Positions 9,904 through 18,729 of a stretch of 64,000 nt of DNA are shown one piece after another; position 1 is the first letter of the stretch; each line of letters begins with the position of its first letter. The position numbers were made by a program, and so were the translations under genes. Origin of the DNA: an uncultured Bacteroides sp. (GTDB taxonomy: Bacteria; Bacteroidota; Bacteroidia; Bacteroidales; Bacteroidaceae); assembly GCA_947646015.1 (NCBI GenBank), contig CANSEY010000003.1, forward strand, positions 174,477 through 238,476. The letters are read 5' to 3'. The notes beneath the pieces were generated by a model. That model was not told the DNA's origin, made no database searches, and was given only the letters and a program-made list of their open reading frames with translations.

Positions 9904-10500
9904 ATGCAAGAAATGAACCAAATAACTTCCGTATGCGTATATTGCGCTTCAAGTACAAAAATAGACCAGACTTATTTTGATGCAGCCATGAAATTAGGGC
10001 ATCTGTTGGCAAACCGGCATATCCGTTTGATAAATGGAGCGGGGAATATAGGATTGATGCGTTCGGTGGCTGATGCAGTATTGCAGAATGGGGGAGAAGT
10101 GACCGGAGTAATTCCTCATTTTATGGTAGACCAGGGATGGCATCACACAGGATTGACAGAGCTTATCGAGGTAGAAAGTATGCACGAGCGTAAGAGGTTG
10201 ATGGCTGAAAAGAGTGATGCCGTGATTGCACTGCCCGGAGGATGCGGAACTTTGGAAGAGCTGCTTGAGATTATTACCTGGAAACAGTTGGGGTTGTATC
10301 TTAACCCGATCGTGATATTAAACACTAATGGTTTCTTTGACCCGTTGCTGGAGATGCTTGAAAATGCTATAGAAGGTAATTTCATGAGGAAACAGCATGG
10401 AGATATCTGGCATGTGGCACATACTCCGGAGGAGGCTGTAGAGTTGGTTTATTCCATACCGGTGTGGGATGGTTCTATTCGTAAGTTTGCCGCTATATGA
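9904..10500 (+). CDS. LOG family protein (nucleotide 5'-monophosphate phosphoribohydrolase)
   Basis: A 198-residue Rossmann-like protein of the LOG/'lysine decarboxylase' family. It has VCVYCASS near the start, GAGNIGLMRSVADAVL, HERKRLMAEKSDAVIALPGGCGTLEELLE, which contains the PGGxGTxxE signature, and a basic R/K pair for phosphate binding. Members cleave N6-modified or plain AMP to free base and ribose 5-phosphate; older names such as lysine decarboxylase are misleading. A TACTTTTG -7 element lies at 9876-9883. The stop overlaps the DUF4271 start by four bases (ATGA). Confidence 0.88.
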   Translation: MQEMNQITSVCVYCASSTKIDQTYFDAAMKLGHLLANRHIRLINGAGNIGLMRSVADAVLQNGGEVTGVIPHFMVDQGWHHTGLTELIEVESMHERKRLMAEKSDAVIALPGGCGTLEELLEIITWKQLGLYLNPIVILNTNGFFDPLLEMLENAIEGNFMRKQHGDIWHVAHTPEEAVELVYSIPVWDGSIRKFAAI

Positions 10501-11327
10501 TTTTTGTCCAGGACTCTCTTGGCGCACAGGAGGCAGATACTGTGCAGCATGTAATTAGTGCAGCCGGTGCTCCCCAGGATACGTTGGGTAGCCGGGTGGA
10601 TTTACAGGCGGTAAGTGAGACCGTGACCGGGGCGGAGGGTATGCCGATTCCTTATTCTCCAAGAACTGACGATGGGTTGGCTATGATACTGTTGGGATGT
10701 TTTTTTGTTTCTGCGTATGTGTTGGCACGCAGCAAGAAGTTTCTGTTGCAACAGGTGAAAGATTTTATGTTACATCGTGAAAGAACGAGCATTTTCGCTT
10801 CTTCTACGGCGGCTGACATGCGCTATTTGCTATTACTTATCGTGCAGACCTGCGTTCTTGGAGGTGTTTGTATTTTTAACTATTTTAATGATATCAGGCC
10901 CGCATTGATGGAGCGTGTTTCGCCGCATATACTTTTGGGAGTTTATGTGGCTGTTTGTTTACTCTATCTTTTGTTTAAATGGATTTTATATTCGTTTTTG
11001 GGATGGGTGTTTTTTGACAAAAGCAAAACCGATATATGGCTGGAGTCTTATTCTACGCTGATTTATTACCTTGGATTCGCTTTATTTCCGTTTGTTTTGT
11101 TTCTGGTCTATTTTGATTTGAATGTCACCTTTTTAGTTTCAATTGGTTGCGTTTTGGTAATTTTTACTAAAATATTGATGTTTTACAAGTGGTTAAAGCT
11201 TTTTTCCTGTAATATTTATGGGGTTTTCCTTTTAATTTTATACTTTTGTGCCCTTGAAATCGTACCTTGTCTGATAGTGTATCAAGGTATGATTCAGCTA
11301 AATAATGTTTTGATAATAAATTTTTAG
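10497..11327 (+). CDS. DUF4271 domain membrane protein
   Basis: A 276-residue protein. About 60 hydrophilic N-terminal residues are followed by roughly six membrane segments (from GLAMILLGCFFVSAYVLA to the C-terminal LIVYQGMIQLNNVLIINF). The aromatic and hydrophobic composition and the position directly before the hemD-like gene match the Bacteroidetes DUF4271 family. Its function is unknown. It overlaps the LOG gene by four bases and the next gene starts four bases after its stop, so the three are probably one transcript. Confidence 0.8.
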   Translation: MIFVQDSLGAQEADTVQHVISAAGAPQDTLGSRVDLQAVSETVTGAEGMPIPYSPRTDDGLAMILLGCFFVSAYVLARSKKFLLQQVKDFMLHRERTSIFASSTAADMRYLLLLIVQTCVLGGVCIFNYFNDIRPALMERVSPHILLGVYVAVCLLYLLFKWILYSFLGWVFFDKSKTDIWLESYSTLIYYLGFALFPFVLFLVYFDLNVTFLVSIGCVLVIFTKILMFYKWLKLFSCNIYGVFLLILYFCALEIVPCLIVYQGMIQLNNVLIINF

Positions 11328-11331
11328 GACG

Positions 11332-12084
11332 TTGAAAATTAAGAAAGTATTAGTGTCGCAGCCAAAGCCTGCTTCAGAGAAATCTCCTTATTACGACATT
11401 GCTGAAAAGTATGGTGTAAAAATAGATTTCCGCCCCTTTATCAAGGTTGAGAGCGTCTCTGCGAAAGAATTCAGACAACAGAAAGTATCTATTTTAGATC
11501 ATACGGCTGTTATATTTACATCGCGTCATGCGATTGATCATTTCTTCCATCTTTGTACGGAGTTGCGTGTGACGATCCCTGAGACGATGAAGTATTTCTG
11601 TGTAACAGAAGCTGTTGCTCTTTATATTCAGAAGTATGTGCAGTATCGTAAGCGTAAGATCTTCTTTGGTGCTACGGGCAAGATCGAGGATCTGATTCCT
11701 TCGATTGTGAAACATAAAACAGAAAAGTATCTCGTCCCGATGTCGGATGTACACAACGATGACGTGAGGGATCTGCTGGATAAAAATAACATCCAGCATA
11801 CGGAATGCGTAATGTATCGTACTGTTAGCAATGACTTCATGGAGGGAGAGGAGTTTGATTATGATATGTTGGTATTCTTTAGTCCTGCCGGAGTATCTTC
11901 GCTGAAGAAGAACTTCCCTGATTTTGATCAGAAGGACATTAAGATCGGAACATTCGGATCGACTACAGCACAAGCTGTTCGTGATGCCGGACTCCGTCTT
12001 GATCTTGAAGCACCTAACGTAAAAGCTCCTTCAATGACGGCTGCCCTCGATTTGTTTATTAAGGAAAACAATAAAGGAAAATAA
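11332..12084 (+). CDS. hemD: Uroporphyrinogen-III synthase-like protein (TTG start)
   Basis: A 250-residue protein with the HemD two-domain pattern: KIKKVLVSQPKPASEKSPYYDIAEKYG, then AVIFTSRHAIDHFFHLC, and near the C-terminus VFFSPAGVSSLKKNFPDF and IGTFGSTTAQAVRDAGL. HemD closes hydroxymethylbilane to uroporphyrinogen III. The start codon is TTG at 11332, because no in-frame ATG or GTG gives the conserved first strand. Bacteroides usually need external haem and lack early haem genes, so the protein may act in another tetrapyrrole step or be a divergent relative; I cannot decide from sequence. Confidence 0.8.
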   Translation: MKIKKVLVSQPKPASEKSPYYDIAEKYGVKIDFRPFIKVESVSAKEFRQQKVSILDHTAVIFTSRHAIDHFFHLCTELRVTIPETMKYFCVTEAVALYIQKYVQYRKRKIFFGATGKIEDLIPSIVKHKTEKYLVPMSDVHNDDVRDLLDKNNIQHTECVMYRTVSNDFMEGEEFDYDMLVFFSPAGVSSLKKNFPDFDQKDIKIGTFGSTTAQAVRDAGLRLDLEAPNVKAPSMTAALDLFIKENNKGK

Positions 12085-12087
12085 ATG

Positions 12088-12165
12088 AAACGGTAAACAA
12101 TAAATGGTGAACGATGAACAAGCTAAGTTATCTGTCCGTTGTTTACTGTTTATTGTTTACCGTTT
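12088..12165. repeat. 17-bp perfect inverted repeat upstream of rnpA
   Basis: AAACGGTAAACAATAAA at 12088-12104 is exactly complementary to TTTATTGTTTACCGTTT at 12149-12165, with a 44-base spacer that itself carries further GGTGAACGATGAAC/TGTCCGTTGTTTAC similarity. It lies between hemD and rnpA. It could form a hairpin that separates the two genes, or be a dispersed Bacteroides intergenic repeat. It has no clear T-tract. Confidence 0.6.
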
Positions 12166-12174
12166 GTTATTATT

Positions 12175-12555
12175 ATGGCAAATACCCTGTGCAAAGCCGA
12201 AAGGCTGAATAGTAAGATTCTGATTGAGAAGATGTTTGCGGGCGGCTCAAAGTCGTTTTCCATCTTTCCGTTGCGTGTGGTGTATATGCCTGTTGAAAAT
12301 CAAGATGTTCAGGCATCTATTTTACTGAGCGTTTCGAAAAAACGATTTAAACGTGCAGTAAAAAGAAATCGGGTGAAACGCCAGTTGCGTGAGGCTTACC
12401 GGATGCATAAACATCAACTTTTGCAGATTCTTACTGATAAGCAGCAACAGTTGGCTATTGCCTTTATCTATCTTTCGGACGAATTAACGTCCTCGGCCGA
12501 AATAGAGGAAAAGATGAAGATTCTACTGGCTCGTATTAGTGAGAAACTGGTATGA
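12175..12555 (+). CDS. rnpA: Ribonuclease P protein component
   Basis: A 126-residue basic protein that binds the RNase P RNA and helps process tRNA 5' ends. The family signature is seen in [25 protein letters not shown], preceded by the usual N-terminal [21 protein letters not shown] prefer the ATG at 12175 ([11 protein letters not shown]) to the upstream in-frame ATG, which lies inside the inverted repeat. It overlaps yidD by four bases (ATGA), the usual rnpA-yidD pairing; rpmH is not beside it here. Confidence 0.92.
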   Translation: MANTLCKAERLNSKILIEKMFAGGSKSFSIFPLRVVYMPVENQDVQASILLSVSKKRFKRAVKRNRVKRQLREAYRMHKHQLLQILTDKQQQLAIAFIYLSDELTSSAEIEEKMKILLARISEKLV

Positions 12556-12773
12556 AACGCCTGTTGTCATATATATTGTTGCTTCCTATCTACTTTTACA
12601 GAGCATGCATTTCGCCCATGACTCCTCCTTCATGTCGTTTCACTCCTACTTGTTCGCAATACGCTATTGAAGCGATTAAGAAACATGGCCCTTTTAAGGG
12701 ACTTTATCTTGCTGTCAGACGAATTCTCCGTTGTCATCCCTGGGGTGGATCGGGATACGATCCGGTTCCTTAA
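12552..12773 (+). CDS. yidD: Membrane protein insertion efficiency factor YidD
   Basis: A 73-residue protein that helps membrane insertion together with YidC. The conserved core is complete: [17 protein letters not shown], then [19 protein letters not shown] and [18 protein letters not shown]. It has one amphipathic N-terminal segment and the family's cysteines. Starts at the ATG overlapping the rnpA stop. Confidence 0.95.
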   Translation: MKRLLSYILLLPIYFYRACISPMTPPSCRFTPTCSQYAIEAIKKHGPFKGLYLAVRRILRCHPWGGSGYDPVP

Positions 12774-12779
12774 TAGTCT

Positions 12780-13415
12780 ATGGACATTCTCGATATACAT
12801 ACACATCGGATGCCTGTTGAACTTGGACAGGCGATACAAAATTGTCAGCCCGCAGAGTTTGATCCGTTGGCCGGTGCTTATTATTCTGTCGGAATTCATC
12901 CGTGGTATCTGACTCGTGAAAACCTTGACCGGCAGTGGGAGATGTTGCTTGCAGCGATACAGTGTCCCCAGGTTCTGGCAATAGGTGAAGCCGGTCTTGA
13001 CAAATTGGTTCGGACAGACTATATGTTGCAACAGGAAGTATTTGAGAAACAGGCTATGCTTGCACACGAAATGAAATATCCGTTGGTGATTCATGCAGTG
13101 CGTTCGGCGAACGAAATTATCTGCCTGAGGAAAAAAATGAAACCCTCTAATCCCTGGATTATACATGGGTTCCGTGGAAAGAAAGAACTGGCTTTGCAGT
13201 ACATCCGGGAAGGGATCTATGTTTCATTGGGTGAGAAATATCAAGAGGAAGTGCTTTGGGGCATTCCCTTGGAATATTTATTTCTGGAAACGGATGAAAG
13301 TATGATAGATATTCATTGTCTTTATGAACGTGCTGCTTTGCTATTGGAGATACCTCTTTGCAAACTTATGCAACAAGTGCGTCAAAACATTAATAACGTC
13401 TTTTTTAGGCAATAA
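12780..13415 (+). CDS. TatD family hydrolase (short form)
   Basis: A 211-residue metal-dependent hydrolase. The N-terminal DIHTHRMP supplies the HxH metal pair, AIGEAGLDK the Glu, PLVIHAVRS a His, IIHGFRGKKE another, and LFLETDES the Asp. It is shorter than typical TatD nucleases (about 255 residues), which fits a compact Bacteroidetes variant. Likely a Mg-dependent 3'-5' DNA/RNA exonuclease, but substrate is inferred only. It starts seven bases after yidD and probably shares its transcript. Confidence 0.8.
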   Translation: MDILDIHTHRMPVELGQAIQNCQPAEFDPLAGAYYSVGIHPWYLTRENLDRQWEMLLAAIQCPQVLAIGEAGLDKLVRTDYMLQQEVFEKQAMLAHEMKYPLVIHAVRSANEIICLRKKMKPSNPWIIHGFRGKKELALQYIREGIYVSLGEKYQEEVLWGIPLEYLFLETDESMIDIHCLYERAALLLEIPLCKLMQQVRQNINNVFFRQ

Positions 13416-13417
13416 GA

Positions 13418-13449
13418 GTTGCTTGTTACGATAAAGAGTCGTACTTTTG
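13418..13449 (+). promoter_or_regulatory. Consensus Bacteroides promoter of tyrS
   Basis: GTTG at 13418-13421 and TACTTTTG at 13442-13449 are 20 bases apart, close to the TTTG / TAnnTTTG pattern of the Bacteroides primary sigma factor. It lies 33 bases before the tyrS start codon. Confidence 0.6.
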
Positions 13450-13482
13450 CCCTAATTAAACTTTAAAACTTATTATCATTCG

Positions 13483-14775
13483 ATGAATTTTGTAGAAGAA
13501 CTAAGATGGCGTGGAATGGTGCATGACATGATGCCCGGCACAGAAGAGTTATTGGCTAAAGAACAGGTGACTGCTTATGTGGGTATTGACCCGACAGCCG
13601 ATTCATTGCATATCGGACACTTATGTGGTGTGATGATATTGCGTCACTTCCAGCGTTGTGGTCATAAACCATTGGCTTTGATTGGTGGTGCGACCGGTAT
13701 GATTGGCGATCCTTCGGGTAAATCGGCCGAACGCAATCTGCTGGATGAGGAAACACTGCGTCACAATCAGGCTTGTATCAAAAAGCAACTGGCTAAGTTT
13801 TTGGACTTCGAATCTGATGCTCCTAACAGAGCTGAACTAGTGAACAACTATGATTGGATGAAGGAGTTCACTTTCTTGGATTTTGCCCGCGAAGTAGGTA
13901 AGCATATTACTGTGAACTACATGATGGCTAAGGAATCGGTAAAGAAACGTCTGAACGGTGAAGCCCGTGACGGATTGTCGTTTACTGAGTTTACCTATCA
14001 GTTGTTGCAAGGTTATGACTTTCTTCATCTCTACGAAACCAAAGGATGTAAACTGCAGATGGGAGGCTCTGATCAGTGGGGAAATATCACTACCGGTACT
14101 GAACTGATTCGTCGTACTAACGGTGGTGAGGCTTATGCATTGACTTGTCCGTTAATCACCAAAGCTGACGGTGGAAAATTTGGTAAGACCGAATCGGGTA
14201 ATATCTGGTTGGACCCTCGTTATACTTCTCCTTACAAGTTCTATCAGTTCTGGCTCAATGTGAGTGATGCCGATGCTGAGCGCTATATTAAGATATTTAC
14301 TTCACTCGATAAGGCCGAAATCGACGGACTGGTTGCCGAACATAATGAAGCTCCGCATTTGCGGGTGCTCCAGAAACGTCTGGCAAAGGAAGTAACTGTG
14401 ATGGTTCACTCTGAAGAGGATTACAATGCTGCAGTAGACGCATCCAATATCTTATTTGGTAATGCTACTTCCGATGCGTTGAAAAAGCTGGATGAAGATA
14501 CATTGTTGGCTGTGTTCGAAGGTGTTCCTCAATTTGAGATCTCACGTGATGCGTTGGTAGAGGGAGTGAAAGCGGTTGATTTGTTTGTCGACAATGCCGC
14601 TGTATTTGCTTCAAAAGGTGAAATGCGTAAATTGGTTCAAGGTGGCGGTGTCTCTTTGAATAAAGAGAAACTGGCTGCTTTTGATCAGGTGATTACTACT
14701 GCCGACTTGCTTGATGAAAAGTATCTGTTGGTTCAGCGTGGTAAGAAAAACTATTATTTGATTATTGCAAAGTAA
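13483..14775 (+). CDS. tyrS: Tyrosyl-tRNA synthetase
   Basis: A 430-residue class I aminoacyl-tRNA synthetase. The HIGH motif appears as [10 protein letters not shown], the tyrosine site as [25 protein letters not shown], and the KMSKS loop as KFGKTESG, a usual form in TyrS. A C-terminal S4-like RNA-binding domain follows ([14 protein letters not shown]). Transcribed from the consensus promoter just upstream and closed by a strong hairpin. Confidence 0.97.
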   Translation: MNFVEELRWRGMVHDMMPGTEELLAKEQVTAYVGIDPTADSLHIGHLCGVMILRHFQRCGHKPLALIGGATGMIGDPSGKSAERNLLDEETLRHNQACIKKQLAKFLDFESDAPNRAELVNNYDWMKEFTFLDFAREVGKHITVNYMMAKESVKKRLNGEARDGLSFTEFTYQLLQGYDFLHLYETKGCKLQMGGSDQWGNITTGTELIRRTNGGEAYALTCPLITKADGGKFGKTESGNIWLDPRYTSPYKFYQFWLNVSDADAERYIKIFTSLDKAEIDGLVAEHNEAPHLRVLQKRLAKEVTVMVHSEEDYNAAVDASNILFGNATSDALKKLDEDTLLAVFEGVPQFEISRDALVEGVKAVDLFVDNAAVFASKGEMRKLVQGGGVSLNKEKLAAFDQVITTADLLDEKYLLVQRGKKNYYLIIAK

Positions 14776-14836
14776 AGAACTTCTTTCTCCACCGTCTTGT
14801 GTCAGACGATGGAAGAAGTGAAGTTTCGATATAAAT

Positions 14837-14869
14837 AAAAAGGATGGATTCTTAGAATCCATCCTTTTT
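14837..14869. terminator. Bidirectional terminator between tyrS and the tricorn-like protease gene
   Basis: A perfect 15-bp stem with a TTA loop: AAAAAGGATGGATTC at 14837-14851 pairs with GAATCCATCCTTTTT at 14855-14869. The A- and T-runs at the ends let it work on both strands, which fits two convergent genes. Confidence 0.92.
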
Positions 14870-14887
14870 ATTTATAGAGTGGATAGG

Positions 14888-17800
14888 TTAATGCTTTTTC
14901 CCTTTGCCTGCCGGGAGTTCTTTCAGCAATTCTTCTACCGCTGTTTTCAATTGTGTATCTTCCCCTTTGACGATTGTTTCCGGTGAGTTGGCTACTTTAA
15001 TATCCGGTTCCAACTGTGTGTTTTCCAGATAGCTCCCATCCGGAAGTCGATAGCCTATGACAGGAATACCGAATACCAGAGACGGGTCTTGCAGACGTTC
15101 CCAAGAAACGCTGGTCATGGTTCCCGGTACGGGCATACCTACCAATTTACCTAGTTTCTGATGGCTGTATACCCATGGTGTGCCATGTGCATTCGAGTAA
15201 TTGGCTTCACACGTTAGCATGATAGACGGCTTGTTCCATCGGCGGCTGGGCATATCGCAAGCTTCGCGTCCGCGGACGACTTGGGTGAAATACTTTTTAC
15301 CACTGAACAATACTTCAATATCTTCGTGAAGGCGGCCGCCGCCATTGAAACGGGTGTCGATAACGATTCCTTCGCGATTATTGTATTTTCCTAAAATATC
15401 TGAGTAGACAGAACGGAAACTGTCATCACCCATCGATTGTATATGTACATATCCCAGACGTCCGTCAGACCATTTATCTACATCGGCCGCGCGTTGTTTC
15501 ACCCAACGTTTGTAGAGCAGATTATTGAGTATTCCGTTGCCGATCGGGATAACTACTTCTTCCCACCGTTCACCGCTTTGCGGATTGTATAATGAAACGA
15601 GTGTCTTTTTGTTTGCTTTGTCGTTCAATAACGTATGATAGTCTGTTTCAGGGGTTATTTCCTGTCCGTTGATTTTTTCAATGATAGTTCCGGCTTTTAC
15701 TTTCGAGCGGGCGTGATCGAAAGGGCCCTTCTCAATCACTTCCATGATCGATGCGCCTTTTCCTTTATAATTCCAATCTGTAAGTACCCCCAGACTGGCT
15801 GTGGCATCTCCCGGTATAGATGGAGAGAAACGCCCGCCGGTATGTGATACATTCAGTTCTCCCAGCCATTCGCTGAGTAATTCGGCAAAGTCATAGTTAT
15901 TATTGATGTGTGGCAAAAATTTACGATAAGCAGCAGACATGGTATCCCAGTTTACTCCGTGCATGTTGGTGTTGTAGAAACGTTTCTGTTGTTGCTTATA
16001 TACGTGGTCGAACATATATTCTCGTTCAGCAGCCAGATCCATTTTCATCTCTGCCTTATAGTTGATCGGCTTCAGGGTTTCTCCGCTGAGGTCCATCTTT
16101 TGCATGGCATTACCTCCCAGGACAAACAGGGATTTTCCATCTTTGTCCATATCCATAGAAGCCCATCCGGCATTCATTTTATGAAGCAGTTTGGTCTCTT
16201 TTTTACGGAGATCCATTTTCCATAGATCAAATCCGCCCTCGAATGCTGACAGATAGTAGAGAGTTTCGCCGTCTTTTGAGATAATAGTACTGCCCAGGTT
16301 CGAAGAGTTGGGAGTGAGGCGTATGATGCGATCCTCAAGACCATTCAGTTCTACTAGGATGTTTTTGATCTCATCTTTCTTCTCAGTATCTGTTTGGGGA
16401 TCCTTCTTCTTATCTTTTTTCGGGTCAATTGAGGCTTTTTCTTTATCTTTCTGTTGTTCCTTTTCCAGTTCTTTTTGCAATTCATAATCTTCTTTGCTCA
16501 GGCGGAACTTGTCGAAAGCATCTTGATTGAGAAATACCAGCATGGCATCATTCTGTGAACCCCAGGAAGCATGTGCACGCATACCATATCGTTCGGTTGT
16601 GAACAAAATGGCATTGCCGTCCAGTACCCAACGGGGAGATCCGCTCATGTAACCGCTGTTGGTCAGGTTGGTAATCGGACTGTCCCCCTTTGCACTTACC
16701 AATCCTATATCCGAGTAAGGATCGTGTCGGTTGCCGATAAATTCGAGGGTGAACCATTTGCCGTCAGGTGACCATTGATAGTCGAAGTTTCCATCTGTGC
16801 TGAACCAGGTGGAACCATCGGTGATCTGACGAACTTTTTTCGTATCCAAATTGATTACCATCAAACGGTTACGCTCCTCTATAAATGCCAGCTCTTTACC
16901 GTCCGGTGAGAACTGCGGATAGGCCCGTTCCACGGTTGCGGATGGTAACAGCACCTCTTCTTCGATGATGGTGGCATTGGGGAAATTAGCTTCTTCCTTA
17001 CGGGCTATTTTAGCAAGAAAAAGTTGCCAGTTGCCGTTACGCTCACTTGCGTAAGCCAGTGTACGATTGTCCGGAGCAAATGTTAACCCGGCTTCGCGTG
17101 CGGGTGTATGGGTGATTTGCTTTGTAGTTGCATAATCAGTTGAGGTTACAAATACTTCTCCCCGTACGATAAATGCAATTTGCTTCCCATCCGGTGATAC
17201 AGTCCCTGATGTTGCCCCGTTTGTAAAAGTCAGGTCTGCTATTTTGTCCTGATCATCACGGACAATATCTATGTTTATTTTCTGTGGAGTGGCATTATCC
17301 TTTTGGGTATATATTTCTCCGTCGTATGCATAGCATAGCGTTCCGCCGTGACTCATTGACAGGAAACGTACCGGGTGTGTTTTGAACGATGTTACTGCTT
17401 TCAGGTCTTGTGCGTTGTCCAATGGAAAACTATAAACATTAAATGACCCTTTCCGTTCGCTTAAAAGATATACGCTTTTTCCGTCCGGTGAAAGTACGGG
17501 ATTGCGGTCTTCTCCGGCATGATTGGTCAGGTTGGTATGTTTTCCTGTTTTAGTGTCGTACAGCCAAATGTCGCGGGTGATGGACGAAGTGTGGTGTTTC
17601 CGCCATTCATCTTCAAAACCTTTACGATCCTGATAGAGAAAGAACTCTCCTGATGGCGCATAACAAATGGCTTCGGCCGGAGTACCCAGTACCTGCTCCG
17701 TACGTCCTCCGTTCACGGGAACCTTGTATAGTTCTGTCATGGCTGTTGTCGGGAACAAAGCACTTTGTGACGGATCCTGGATGGATGCTGAAAAGAGAAT

Positions 17801-18160
17801 GTATTTTCCATCCGGTGTAAAAGCCGAAGGCAGTTCGGATGAAGAATGGGTAGTCAGTCTTTGTGCTGTACCTCCTGTCGCAGGCATTACAAAAATATCA
17901 AAGTTGCCATTACGATCACTGGCAAAAGCTATTTGTTTACTGTCGGGTGACCAAATGGGGGTACATTCATACGAAGGCTGTGTTGTGAGCTGGATGGCTG
18001 TTCCTCCTCCCGCAGATACCTTATAAATGTCTCCTTTGTAGCAAAACGCTATTTCTGTTCCGTCCGGCGAAATCTGTACATCGCGCATCCATAGCGGTGA
18101 TGTGGCATTGCCGGTAAGCGTGGTGAGACCCAGTGCAATACATACAAAAAGTTTTCTCAT
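14888..18160 (-). CDS. Tricorn-like protease (TolB/WD40 propellers, PDZ, S41 peptidase)
   Basis: A 1090-residue secreted protein with a signal peptide (MRKLFVCIALGLTTLTGNA). Residues about 20-480 contain repeated WSPDSKQIAFASDRNG-type blades, typical of tricorn's beta-propellers. A low-complexity lysine-rich spacer follows near residue 570-600 (EKEQQKDKEKASIDPKKDKK), then a second propeller region, a PDZ-like part (GTIIEKINGQEI) and the S41 catalytic domain (GYVHIQSMGDDSF, IDTRFNGGGRLHEDI). The catalytic Ser is probably Ser989 in ANYSNAHGTP. Tricorn relatives trim peptides made by other proteases; in Bacteroides the protein would act in the periplasm. The gene is alone on its transcript. Confidence 0.93.
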   Translation of the reverse strand: MRKLFVCIALGLTTLTGNATSPLWMRDVQISPDGTEIAFCYKGDIYKVSAGGGTAIQLTTQPSYECTPIWSPDSKQIAFASDRNGNFDIFVMPATGGTAQRLTTHSSSELPSAFTPDGKYILFSASIQDPSQSALFPTTAMTELYKVPVNGGRTEQVLGTPAEAICYAPSGEFFLYQDRKGFEDEWRKHHTSSITRDIWLYDTKTGKHTNLTNHAGEDRNPVLSPDGKSVYLLSERKGSFNVYSFPLDNAQDLKAVTSFKTHPVRFLSMSHGGTLCYAYDGEIYTQKDNATPQKINIDIVRDDQDKIADLTFTNGATSGTVSPDGKQIAFIVRGEVFVTSTDYATTKQITHTPAREAGLTFAPDNRTLAYASERNGNWQLFLAKIARKEEANFPNATIIEEEVLLPSATVERAYPQFSPDGKELAFIEERNRLMVINLDTKKVRQITDGSTWFSTDGNFDYQWSPDGKWFTLEFIGNRHDPYSDIGLVSAKGDSPITNLTNSGYMSGSPRWVLDGNAILFTTERYGMRAHASWGSQNDAMLVFLNQDAFDKFRLSKEDYELQKELEKEQQKDKEKASIDPKKDKKKDPQTDTEKKDEIKNILVELNGLEDRIIRLTPNSSNLGSTIISKDGETLYYLSAFEGGFDLWKMDLRKKETKLLHKMNAGWASMDMDKDGKSLFVLGGNAMQKMDLSGETLKPINYKAEMKMDLAAEREYMFDHVYKQQQKRFYNTNMHGVNWDTMSAAYRKFLPHINNNYDFAELLSEWLGELNVSHTGGRFSPSIPGDATASLGVLTDWNYKGKGASIMEVIEKGPFDHARSKVKAGTIIEKINGQEITPETDYHTLLNDKANKKTLVSLYNPQSGERWEEVVIPIGNGILNNLLYKRWVKQRAADVDKWSDGRLGYVHIQSMGDDSFRSVYSDILGKYNNREGIVIDTRFNGGGRLHEDIEVLFSGKKYFTQVVRGREACDMPSRRWNKPSIMLTCEANYSNAHGTPWVYSHQKLGKLVGMPVPGTMTSVSWERLQDPSLVFGIPVIGYRLPDGSYLENTQLEPDIKVANSPETIVKGEDTQLKTAVEELLKELPAGKGKKH

Positions 18161-18261
18161 ACTTACTGAATTTATTTGTTTACTTTATTGATTTCTGTAA
18201 GTACAAAGGTAGCAATTCGCTTCGGCTAACGAGACTTATTATACAAAAAAGTCTAAAAATA

Positions 18262-18293
18262 TTTGGAAAATAGCTTGCATGGCATTATCTTTG
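18262..18293 (+). promoter_or_regulatory. Perfect consensus promoter for tRNA-Gln
   Basis: TTTG at 18262-18265, exactly 20 bases, then TATCTTTG at 18286-18293: a full match to the Bacteroides -33/-7 pattern. The tRNA starts about 30 bases downstream. Confidence 0.85.
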
Positions 18294-18323
18294 CATCGCT
18301 TTTTAACAGAAAGCGCAATAGCT

Positions 18324-18394
18324 TGTCCTATGGTGTAATGGTAGCACAACAGTTTTTGGTTCTGTTTGTCTAAGTTCGAATCTTGGTAGGACAA
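18324..18394 (+). tRNA. tRNA-Gln (anticodon UUG)
   Basis: A 71-base cloverleaf. The acceptor arm TGTCCTA (18324-18330) pairs with TAGGACA (18387-18393), followed by discriminator A. The D-arm contains TGGTAGCAC, the anticodon stem ACAG pairs with CTGT around the loop TTTTGGT with anticodon TTG, and the T-arm is CTAAG-TTCGAAT-CTTGG. The CCA end is not encoded. It has its own consensus promoter and a strong terminator, so it is a single-gene transcript. Confidence 0.95.
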
Positions 18395-18420
18395 CATACA
18401 ATCGGATATATTTTATAAAA

Positions 18421-18449
18421 AAGCCCTAAAACAGACAGTTTTAGGGCTT
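18421..18449 (+). terminator. Terminator after tRNA-Gln
   Basis: AAGCCCTAAAAC at 18421-18432 pairs perfectly with GTTTTAGGGCTT at 18438-18449 around an AGACA loop. It is followed by a run of T to 18454 and preceded by A's, so it could work on both strands. Confidence 0.92.
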
Positions 18450-18680
18450 TTTTTGTATCCCTTTATGTCACCGAATAAAACGCTAATTTGAATTACTGTC
18501 CTCAGTAGGTCCTCTTTCGATATTTTAGTATTTTGTACCGGATGAAATTCTATTCTATAATCTGTTCTTTATCTTCTTGTTGCCTTCTCTGTTGCCTTTA
18601 TGTTTTTCGAAGAACAAAGGAAAGAACTCCCGGTGGATTTTTATTATCTTAAATTTCTCTTCTTTCTCTTTCTTTTTACC

Positions 18681-18698
18681 TATTTTTGCCTATTTTTG
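18681..18698 (+). promoter_or_regulatory. Tandem TATTTTTG elements before the sulfatase gene
   Basis: The ten-base word TATTTTTGCC occurs twice in direct repeat at 18681 and 18691. Each fits the TAnnTTTG -7 pattern, but no clear TTTG lies 20 bases upstream. The first codon of the sulfatase is about 30 bases downstream, so one copy is a plausible promoter element. Confidence 0.35.
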
Positions 18699-18729
18699 CC
18701 TATTCGTTAATACTAAAGTCTGATAATCA

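Noticed and set aside
14541-14553. CACGTGA word inside tyrS as a third parS site
   Set aside because: Only the central bases match; the outer bases (TCT... and TGC) do not fit parS, and it is in a conserved coding sequence.
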